Shown piece by piece: positions 55,431 to 62,411 of a DNA stretch of 64,000 nt. The stretch is from an uncultured Shewanella sp. (GTDB lineage: Bacteria; Pseudomonadota; Gammaproteobacteria; Enterobacterales; Shewanellaceae): assembly GCA_947503555.1 (NCBI GenBank), contig CANNEE010000002.1, forward strand, positions 186,001-250,000, given 5' to 3'. Made by a program: the position numbers and the translations under genes. Position 1 is the stretch's first letter. Each line of letters starts with the position of its first letter. The notes below the pieces were generated by a model. That model saw nothing but the letters and a program-made list of their open reading frames with translations. It was not told the DNA's origin and made no database searches.

Positions 55431-56646
55431 GTTGGCCCCCTTTGAGTGCATCCACTAGACTCAGCTTTTGAATGCGCCATATAGGATAGCTCAGGCACAA
55501 TGTGAGCAAGGAAAGCATGATGAGGATCTGATGGCCAATTAACTCAGCACTGACTTTGACAGGGATGATAGGGTCCCAGCCCATGGACAGCAGCATTTGT
55601 GCCGCGTCGCCAGTTAAGCGAATCGGATAAAGGTGAAGCAGAGCTAAGCAAGGTATTGTGATTGATAAACCTATAATGACGCCTAGCATGGCGATAAATA
55701 TTGATTCTATGGTGAGTAAAATCTGAATACGAGCTCTGCTCATGCCTGTCGCGAGCATGACGCCAAACTCTCTTTGACGCTCCAACATGGTCATCATTAA
55801 TGTGGCAAAGAGGGCAAAGCCAACTATGGCGTAGAGGAGTAACATCATAAATTGCCCTCCTGCCTTATCAAGCCAAATTTGCTGTGCCATTTCAGGCGCA
55901 AGCTGTGGCCAATCCCGCACTGCAAGCTGTGGGTAGAGCTCTGTTAACTCATCTCGAGTGCGATTTAAAGCATCTAGGCTGGAGAGATGAATCACATGGT
56001 GAGTCACTTTATCGCCCGTACTAAAGAAAGATTGAGCCAAGGTGAGAGGGAGATAAACAAACTTATCATCTAGCCCTGGAGTGGGAAAGCTTAATATGCC
56101 TTTGATGGGATAAAGCCCTGCTGCGGTTTGTCCGCGATAGCCTTGGCCATAGAGGACTAAGTCATCACCCAAGTTTAGCTTGAGATAGTCGGCTAAGCCT
56201 TGACCTATCAATACTTGTTTATCTTGGCTTTGAATGAACTCGCCTTCGACTAGGTATTTAGTTATTCCACTGTAATCTTGCTCTTTTCCTGGAATGCCAG
56301 CCATTACCATGGCTGCTTTCGATGAGGATTCTCCTGCCGCTAAGGCAAAGGATTCGATGCGTGGCAAGAGGTGAGTGATGGCTTGTAGCTGCTTAGCCTT
56401 GGCAATAAAATTATCATTGCTTTCAACTAGGTCATCTATGCTACCAGTGTGATGAAATTGAGGATGCTGAAGTTGAATCAGTCCGGTAGCAAATCGAGCG
56501 GCATTATCTATGTTGTGGCTATAGGTTCCTTCCTGTATACAGCGAGTGAGCAATGACAAGAATAGCGCTAAGGCTAACGCCGAAGCCGTTAGCAGGCTGC
56601 GACGCTTTTGTCGCCAAAGATTACGCCAAGCTAGCTTGAAGAGCAT
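55420..56646 (-). CDS. FtsX/LolC-like ABC permease (first of two)
   Basis: A 408-residue permease with the same architecture as the next gene: MLFKLAWRNLWRQKRRSLLTAS, one TM, a large periplasmic domain, then three TM helices near 270-390 (MMLLLYAIVGFALFATLMMTML and following). The two N-termini share LAWRNLWR, pointing to an old duplication. It starts 6 bases after the LolA-like gene. Confidence 0.88.
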   Translation of the reverse strand: MLFKLAWRNLWRQKRRSLLTASALALALFLSLLTRCIQEGTYSHNIDNAARFATGLIQLQHPQFHHTGSIDDLVESNDNFIAKAKQLQAITHLLPRIESFALAAGESSSKAAMVMAGIPGKEQDYSGITKYLVEGEFIQSQDKQVLIGQGLADYLKLNLGDDLVLYGQGYRGQTAAGLYPIKGILSFPTPGLDDKFVYLPLTLAQSFFSTGDKVTHHVIHLSSLDALNRTRDELTELYPQLAVRDWPQLAPEMAQQIWLDKAGGQFMMLLLYAIVGFALFATLMMTMLERQREFGVMLATGMSRARIQILLTIESIFIAMLGVIIGLSITIPCLALLHLYPIRLTGDAAQMLLSMGWDPIIPVKVSAELIGHQILIMLSLLTLCLSYPIWRIQKLSLVDALKGGQHAT

Positions 56647-56652
56647 TGAAGG

Positions 56653-57444
56653 TTAATCCTTTAGTGAGCGCATCTGCTGCTTAGAGAAAAAATCATCACC
56701 TATCTCAAAGTCAAAGGCTGCCTCGTGGGTTTCAATTAAGGTCTTATGTCCGAGCTTATTGGCAGGTATCATCTCTGTTTTAGTGGGCATCAACCTGCCA
56801 CCCATAGATTGAATATCATAGCTTTGCAGTGTGTTGATAAGTTCATCAAACTCATCATAAAACTCAACTTTGACCTGAATATAGCTTGTTTTTGCAATCC
56901 ACAACCTCACCCTCGACCAGACAACGGGCGCATCCTCTTTGGCAATGGCATCGATTACCCAAGTCTCAAGGCCATCGAATTGCTGCTCTTTGATGATTTG
57001 ATGCTTGTAGTCCACGACAATGGAGGACTGGTTAATAAGATCGTCATTGGTAAAATCTGATCCCATCCAAGATTGGCTCAACATAGATGGGGCGATCTTG
57101 ATGACCCGATTGATACTCGGAACCCAGTTCCACATATCCCGATAACGTTTTAATGAGCTGCTGCCTCTATCTTTTGCCGGCGCCGTGACCAGTACCATGG
57201 AAAGGTCGAGTCCCTTACTCCAAGATTTCATCTCCATGGTTCGAGTCCAATCGGGCCTTATGATCGACATGGTGAGGCGAGTATAGCTAGACTCACCATG
57301 CATCTGTTTATCTGAACGCTCGACAATATAATAGGCAGACAAAGGTTCACTTGTGGCAAAGGCTGCCGTGCTAGCTAGCAGTAAGAAAACGAAAAGCAGG
57401 CGAGTAGGAATGGAGCGAAAACGAGAAAGAGGGATTTTTTCCAT
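56653..57444 (-). CDS. LolA-like outer-membrane lipoprotein-sorting protein
   Basis: A 263-residue exported protein. The signal peptide spans RLLFVFLLLASTAAFA (about 16-31). The mature part has the open-barrel LolA/LppX-like pattern of the family annotated as outer membrane lipoprotein-sorting protein: AYYIVERSDKQMHGESSYTRL, DWTRTMEMKSW, DRGSSSLKRYRDMWNWVP and RVRLWIAKTSYIQVKVEFYD. Such proteins shield a lipid or lipoprotein crossing the periplasm. It is the first gene of the operon, ahead of the two permeases, ATPase and barrel, and is separate from the housekeeping lolA. Confidence 0.82.
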   Translation of the reverse strand: MEKIPLSRFRSIPTRLLFVFLLLASTAAFATSEPLSAYYIVERSDKQMHGESSYTRLTMSIIRPDWTRTMEMKSWSKGLDLSMVLVTAPAKDRGSSSLKRYRDMWNWVPSINRVIKIAPSMLSQSWMGSDFTNDDLINQSSIVVDYKHQIIKEQQFDGLETWVIDAIAKEDAPVVWSRVRLWIAKTSYIQVKVEFYDEFDELINTLQSYDIQSMGGRLMPTKTEMIPANKLGHKTLIETHEAAFDFEIGDDFFSKQQMRSLKD

Positions 57445-57542
57445 GGCTAATAAAACCTTATATACTCCAGTAAATTAACTATATCCCGCCCACAGTTTGC
57501 AAGCAAGGCTAGGTATAACTCGTGGACTGACAAGGAAGGTGG

Positions 57543-58190
57543 ATGAAACAAGCAGTCATTATTTTACATGGTTTAGCTCGAACCAGCCGGGCGATGAATG
57601 CTATGGCCAAAGCGATTAAAAACCAAGGTTATCATTGTATTAATCAGGGTTACCCTTCAACAAAAATGAGTGTTGAAGTCTTGGCGCCCTTGGCTATTGA
57701 TGCAGCATTAAAGCAGTGCAGTGATGCAGAGAGAATCCATTTTGTGACCCACTCTATGGGTGGTATTTTGCTACGCCAGTACTTAAGCCAAACCCCTATC
57801 GATAAGCTTACTCGAGTGGTGATGTTAGGGCCGCCAAATCAAGGCTGCGAGATAGTCGATAGACTGAAATCCTGGCCTCTATTTCGCTGGTACAATGGCC
57901 CAGCAGGTTTGCAGCTAGGCACAGATGAGCTAAGTATTGTCAAGCGCCTAGCTGCTATAGAAGAAGGTGTTAATTATGAACTTGGTGTTATAGCAGGTTC
58001 GAGAAGCTATAACCCACTTTTGTCATCTATGTTGCCGTCGCCCAGTGATGGTAAAGTGTCTGTCGCTAGTACTGAGTTGATAGGAATGAAGGCCCATATA
58101 TGCTTGCCGGTTAGCCATACCTTTATGATGAGCAACAAGCAGGTTATCGCTCAGACACTATACTTTTTGCAGCAAGGTAGGTTTGATTAG
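57543..58190 (+). CDS. Alpha/beta hydrolase, lipase/PGAP1-like
   Basis: A 215-residue hydrolase with no signal. The oxyanion segment VIILHGLARTSRAM opens the fold. The nucleophile elbow is FVTHSMGGILLRQYL (Ser in THSMGG). The catalytic His is likely in LPVSHTFMMSN near the C-terminus. THSMGG in place of GHSMGG is common in this subfamily of small cytoplasmic lipases/esterases. It is convergent with the GGDEF gene 6 bases away and divergent from the Lol-like operon. Confidence 0.83.
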   Translation: MKQAVIILHGLARTSRAMNAMAKAIKNQGYHCINQGYPSTKMSVEVLAPLAIDAALKQCSDAERIHFVTHSMGGILLRQYLSQTPIDKLTRVVMLGPPNQGCEIVDRLKSWPLFRWYNGPAGLQLGTDELSIVKRLAAIEEGVNYELGVIAGSRSYNPLLSSMLPSPSDGKVSVASTELIGMKAHICLPVSHTFMMSNKQVIAQTLYFLQQGRFD

Positions 58191-58196
58191 GCTTGA

Positions 58197-59399
58197 CTAT
58201 AACTTGCAGACTCGATTACGTCCTTCATGTTTGGCTTGGTAGAGGGCGCTATCGACTCGCTCAAGTAAAGTGCAAATATCGTCATCAGTTTGATAACTAC
58301 TTACGCCAAAACTCGCCGTGATTTGAATATTCTCCATAGGTGTTAAGGCTATGGCTTTTCTTAAGCGTTGTGCGCATTTAACTGCAGTAGAGAGCTTAGT
58401 GTAGGGAAGAATAACCAAGAACTCTTCACCTCCCCATCGCGATAAAATATCGGCTTCTCTGAGTTCCTGCTTTACCCTATTGGCGCACTCAACCAGTACT
58501 TTATCTCCCGTCAGGTGACCATAGGTATCATTGACCTGTTTAAAGTGATCTAAGTCCATCATAACAAGGGAGAATATTTCGTTTTTCTTTGCGGATTGCA
58601 GCAAGATTTGATCTAAATATTCTTTTACTTTGTGGCGGTTAAAGGTATTGGTGAGAGAGTCTGTGACAGCCTTGTTGAGGGTCACTTCAAAGTCTCGCTC
58701 TAGTTTTTTATAGAGTTTCTTCAGATATTTGGTTTTCTTTTCTACCGCCTTGTTGATGATCTGGTTTACAAGTTTAGTATTGTCTTTATGTTTCTCCTGT
58801 AGATACTCCAAGCGCTCTGTGAGTTGCCTTTCTTGGTGTTGTTTGTTGAGCCAAAGCAGTTTTAGTTTAAGTACTTGTTTGATAGCGGGCATTATTGGTG
58901 TCGCGCTTTCAAAGATACCGGCATAGAACTCAGTGCTGGTGGCAAAAAGCTCTCCTTCACCGACAGTCAGTTGAAATTCTTTTTTCACGGCTAATTTTTT
59001 TGTGGTTACAGCTAAAGTTTGTTGCTTGATATTACGGTTAAATAACAGCTCTCCTTCACGATAAATGGCGTAATTGAGACTGCGGCCAAACATACTGCTT
59101 ATCTGTATTTCATCTTGCTCATCGAGGGAATCTTGGGCGAGTAACACAAGCAGATCATTAACCAGAACCCTTCGAGCCTGAATTAGCTCATTGAGCTTAT
59201 TCTCTTGTTGCACCTGAATAGTGACGATACGTTTTAGCAGAATAAGCGTGGGGTAGGGGACAGGTTTATCACAGAGTAAATAGATATTGTCTCCCACTAA
59301 ATAGTTGTAAGAGGCGGAAGAGTCACAGATATCAGCGCTGATACTGAAGCTGTTGTCTGGCATTAATTGAGTAAATAGCTGCTCGAGTAAATTAATCAT
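58197..59399 (-). CDS. Diguanylate cyclase (GGDEF domain) with coiled-coil N-terminal region
   Basis: A 400-residue protein. The N-terminal 220 residues form a non-recognised sensor-like region. A strongly charged coiled coil (about 200-250, LEYLQEKHKDNTKLV and EKKTKYLKKLYKKLE) leads into the GGDEF domain (about 255-400). The active site is GGEEF and the inhibitory I-site RxxD is present five residues before it (READILSRWGGEEF), so an active, feedback-controlled cyclase is expected. I start at the ATG at 59399, which overlaps the dehydrogenase stop by 8 bases (ATGATTAA); an in-frame ATG at 59462 would overlap far more. No membrane segment is seen. Confidence 0.9.
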   Translation of the reverse strand: MINLLEQLFTQLMPDNSFSISADICDSSASYNYLVGDNIYLLCDKPVPYPTLILLKRIVTIQVQQENKLNELIQARRVLVNDLLVLLAQDSLDEQDEIQISSMFGRSLNYAIYREGELLFNRNIKQQTLAVTTKKLAVKKEFQLTVGEGELFATSTEFYAGIFESATPIMPAIKQVLKLKLLWLNKQHQERQLTERLEYLQEKHKDNTKLVNQIINKAVEKKTKYLKKLYKKLERDFEVTLNKAVTDSLTNTFNRHKVKEYLDQILLQSAKKNEIFSLVMMDLDHFKQVNDTYGHLTGDKVLVECANRVKQELREADILSRWGGEEFLVILPYTKLSTAVKCAQRLRKAIALTPMENIQITASFGVSSYQTDDDICTLLERVDSALYQAKHEGRNRVCKL

Positions 59400-60420
59400 T
59401 AACCATGACGAGTCGGGTGAAGCTATCCTTGTCAATTTCGGCTCGGTAATACCCTTCTTCAATTAGATTTGATAGGAATATGGGCTCAATTAAGGGCTCA
59501 AATTTCACAGCGTCCAAACTGCGAATGACCTGAGGAAGTTTTGCTAAATCCTGTGGGTTATATAAGAAGGTGGTAATGAGATTAACTTCCCTTGCCAGTA
59601 CTGCCGCAGGTACAAAACTCACAGGGTGAAAATAGGTGCCGACATTGATTGCTGTGCCACCGGGCTTGGCAAGATGCAGGGCTTTAATTATTGCTGAATC
59701 ATCTGAATCTAGGTTTTTACCAGCGCAGTCGATGATGATATCAAAGGTATCGGCATCCACTTCGTCACAGGTATTGAGCCCAAGTAGTTTAGCTCTTGAA
59801 AGTCGTTGTGGTAGCTGATCTTGAATACTCACTTTGGCATGGAAATGATAGGACCAAACACAAGCCATGGCACAACCCACAGCGCCAGCACCTATAACTA
59901 AGACTTTTTTGCCTGCGATCTCTTTTCCATATCTTTGGGCGGCATGAATGGAAACCAGAATTGGTTCGATGAAAGTGAGTAGATCTTCCCGCTCACAGGG
60001 ATAGAGGTTATCTTTATCAACGACTGCATATTCTGCAAACCCGCCATGGGCGCCCAGTAGCCCCATATAGGCCACTTGTGAACACAGGTTATTGTTGCCA
60101 GAAGAGCAGGCTGGGCAATGACCACAACTCAATAGTGGTAGGACTGCGACTTGCTTGCCAAGCCAGCTTGCATCTAAGTTACTACTTAGTTTATCAATTT
60201 TGCCACCAAACTCTTGGCAGGGGATGATAGGAGCCCCTATACCTGTGAGGGAGTGAGCTTGAGTGTTGATAATATATGGCCCCTCAATAAACTCATTGAC
60301 TTGGGTTTGACTGAGCCCTGCTGCGGTAATTTTTAGACGAACTTGGTTGTCCTTGAGGGGTGGGATGGCTATATCGTTATGGCGAAGATCCCTTTGATTA
60401 TGAAAAAACAGTGCTCTCAT
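59392..60420 (-). CDS. Zinc-type alcohol/polyol dehydrogenase family (MDR) with altered catalytic metal ligands
   Basis: A 342-residue MDR protein from the ATG at 60420 (behind GGGGG; the ATG at 60423 is adjacent). The structural zinc loop CGHCPACSSGNNNLC is complete. At the catalytic site the usual Cys of GICGTD is Ser (GLSQTQ), and the usual GHE is CQE (IIPCQEFGG). The Rossmann motif VLVIGAGAVGCAMA is intact. It resembles butanediol/threonine dehydrogenase-like enzymes, but the substrate is unknown and the changed ligands cast doubt on ordinary zinc catalysis. Its stop overlaps the GGDEF start, so the two are cotranscribed. Confidence 0.82.
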   Translation of the reverse strand: MRALFFHNQRDLRHNDIAIPPLKDNQVRLKITAAGLSQTQVNEFIEGPYIINTQAHSLTGIGAPIIPCQEFGGKIDKLSSNLDASWLGKQVAVLPLLSCGHCPACSSGNNNLCSQVAYMGLLGAHGGFAEYAVVDKDNLYPCEREDLLTFIEPILVSIHAAQRYGKEIAGKKVLVIGAGAVGCAMACVWSYHFHAKVSIQDQLPQRLSRAKLLGLNTCDEVDADTFDIIIDCAGKNLDSDDSAIIKALHLAKPGGTAINVGTYFHPVSFVPAAVLAREVNLITTFLYNPQDLAKLPQVIRSLDAVKFEPLIEPIFLSNLIEEGYYRAEIDKDSFTRLVMVND

Positions 60421-60545
60421 CATTCCCCCAATAGCTAAACCTGTGACTAAAAACCATTGATGTAACAAGGTTCAGCTTTGTTGTTGAATGATATAAGAAT
60501 AGACCCTAGAGGCTGAAATCGCATAGGGACCTTAGATGAATATTG

Positions 60546-60986
60546 TTAACGTCCCATACTTCTATGTTGTTGTCTGCGCTGAGTTTGAAGCTCATCCAAT
60601 TGTTGGCCAAGTTTATTGATATATCCTTGTATCTGGACTAGCGCATCATCTTGGGGGAGATCTGTCTTGTTAGCATAGAGTTTGGCGAGTTGTATGATGA
60701 GGTGTTCTGCTTGGTTGAGGTTATCATGCTCCGCTTGCTTTACGATAAGCAAACGGAAACAGTCAAATAGAATGGCGAGCATAACAGCATCGGTAAAATC
60801 TGCATCTTGGTGCTCGCTGTCTTGCTCGCTATACGCCATGGCAGCAATAAGGTTAGCGACAGTTGTGATATTAGTTGCACCCACAAACAGTTGGCACACC
60901 TGACTATCCTGTTTTAGTTGTTTGGCTATCTTCTCAGCAAATGCCGATTTGTGCCATTGCTCACCAACTGCAGATATAAAACTCAT
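60546..60986 (-). CDS. dmsH: DmsH-like accessory protein of the DMSO reductase cluster
   Basis: A 146-residue soluble, helical, acidic protein with a Gln-rich C-terminal coiled coil (KLGQQLDELQTQRRQQHRS). I do not recognise a domain. Its place directly after the TorD-family gene matches the order dmsE-F-A-B-G-H of the extracellular DMSO reductase operon of S. oneidensis, where the last gene, dmsH, has unknown function. The symbol is therefore assigned by position, not by sequence. Confidence 0.6.
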   Translation of the reverse strand: MSFISAVGEQWHKSAFAEKIAKQLKQDSQVCQLFVGATNITTVANLIAAMAYSEQDSEHQDADFTDAVMLAILFDCFRLLIVKQAEHDNLNQAEHLIIQLAKLYANKTDLPQDDALVQIQGYINKLGQQLDELQTQRRQQHRSMGR

Positions 60987-61028
60987 ATGAATATCAATTT
61001 GCTTTAGTTATGCGCTAATTATATGGGG

Positions 61029-61685
61029 TTAGCGAAATAATCGCGCTGACACAGGTACAATTTTTAGCATGTGGCTGAGTTGATCAAGATAAGCTTGGGT
61101 CAATATCGCAAAGCCTTTGTAAAAGTCTGTTTGTGCATTTTGCTCCATTAGCGTTAAACAGCGAGAGGCCCAAGGTAAAAGGTGTTGTTGCAACAATATG
61201 GTTAAGGTGTTGTTGATATCTTGGTTCTCTTCTTTAGCCAGTTGACCCAGCATGGGATCCATTACGGCAAAAAATAAACCAATATGGTCTACAGGCTGAT
61301 TTGAGTCGAGTTCGAAGCTCACTCCTTGTTGCTGGTAGAAGGCCATTAAGGCTTGAGTCGACTCTCCGTTAAGTAATTGCTTCTCTTCTAAATAGACCGA
61401 GCCCCATGGCACAGCGCTTGGCTCGCCAGGTCCATAAAAAAGTTGTCCATAGTCAAGCTTTAAGCTCAGAGCCTTATCATTTTTCCAGGCATGCAGGTAG
61501 CCTTGAATTTGAGCTTTGGCATCGACTTCTGCTTGGGAGTCAGAAAAAGTAGGCCAACTCTCTATGACTTGGTGCTCAATAAAATTCTCAATGAGATCTG
61601 TCGTCGGATCGTAAAACAACACATTATGTAGAATTCGAGCGAGACCTTGCAATTCATACATATTGACTTGAGAAGATGGTGACAT
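61029..61685 (-). CDS. dmsG: TorD/DmsD-family maturation chaperone of DMSO reductase
   Basis: A 218-residue all-helical chaperone. It has the family motifs DYGQLFYGPGEPSAVPWGSVYL (about 80-100) and PVDHIGLFFAVM (about 130-142), which correspond to the conserved regions that bind twin-arginine signal sequences and aid molybdopterin loading. It lies between DmsB and the DmsH-like gene, in the position of dmsG in Shewanella. An in-frame ATG at 61661 is an alternative start. Confidence 0.88.
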   Translation of the reverse strand: MSPSSQVNMYELQGLARILHNVLFYDPTTDLIENFIEHQVIESWPTFSDSQAEVDAKAQIQGYLHAWKNDKALSLKLDYGQLFYGPGEPSAVPWGSVYLEEKQLLNGESTQALMAFYQQQGVSFELDSNQPVDHIGLFFAVMDPMLGQLAKEENQDINNTLTILLQQHLLPWASRCLTLMEQNAQTDFYKGFAILTQAYLDQLSHMLKIVPVSARLFR

Positions 61686-61737
61686 AAGCGCCTCTTTGAT
61701 TAAAACCTATTATGACAATGGACAACAAAAAGAGATA

Positions 61738-61755
61738 GGCACCCCTAAGGGTGCC
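61738..61755 (-). terminator. Hairpin between dmsB and dmsG
   Basis: GGCACCC-CTAA-GGGTGCC, a perfect 7-bp stem. On the minus strand it is followed by TATCTCTTTTTG. It could be a partial terminator that lowers dmsGH expression relative to dmsAB. Confidence 0.55.
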
Positions 61756-61764
61756 AAACAGGGG

Positions 61765-62400
61765 TTAAACTTCTGCGTGGTTTAAGACCTTACCATCAGC
61801 GCTCTCGCTTGGGCGAGCATGACGGTTTGGCTTCACCAATAAGTTAGGTGTTGTCACGCTGCTGTTAGGCATAGGTGCGAAGTTAGGCTGCACTGCATCT
61901 GGGTACTTAGCCTTAAGCTCATCCATAGTGCCAAAGTCGATAGCACGCATTGGGCAAGACTCAACACAGCTTGGTTGTTGACCTTCGGCTAGACGCTCAA
62001 AGCAACCGTCACACTTAGTCATTACCTTACGTTCTTTATCGATTTGTGGTGCATCGTAAGGACAGGCGCGAGCACAGCTTTCACAACCAATGCATAAGTC
62101 TGAAGCGACATGCACTAGACCATCTTGCTTACGCTTATGCATAGCGCCAGTAGGACATGCCTTAACACACACAGGTTCGCTACAATGGTTACAACCTAAA
62201 GAGGTGTAGTAGGCAAATACATCTTGGTTGATACTGCCGTCAGCATTTTCAGTCCAAGTGCCGCCACCATATTCATAGACGCGACGCCAGTTGATGCCTA
62301 CAGGTAAGTCTTTGCGATCTTTACAGGCAATCTGACAAGTTTTACAACCAGTACATTTACTTGAATCGACATAAAAGCCGTATTGAACATTATTACTCAT
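61765..62400 (-). CDS. dmsB: DMSO reductase iron-sulphur subunit DmsB
   Basis: A 211-residue electron-transfer subunit with sixteen cysteines in four ferredoxin-type groups: CTGCKTCQIAC, CNHCSEPVCVKAC, CIGCESCARAC, and CDGC...CVESC. These hold four [4Fe-4S] clusters, as in E. coli DmsB. It passes electrons to DmsA. No DmsC-type membrane anchor gene follows, in line with the Shewanella extracellular system in which a decaheme cytochrome and barrel (DmsE/DmsF) take its place; those genes would lie beyond the right edge. The start is 11 bases after dmsA. Confidence 0.93.
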   Translation of the reverse strand: MSNNVQYGFYVDSSKCTGCKTCQIACKDRKDLPVGINWRRVYEYGGGTWTENADGSINQDVFAYYTSLGCNHCSEPVCVKACPTGAMHKRKQDGLVHVASDLCIGCESCARACPYDAPQIDKERKVMTKCDGCFERLAEGQQPSCVESCPMRAIDFGTMDELKAKYPDAVQPNFAPMPNSSVTTPNLLVKPNRHARPSESADGKVLNHAEV

Positions 62401-62411
62401 TGTTAGCTCCT

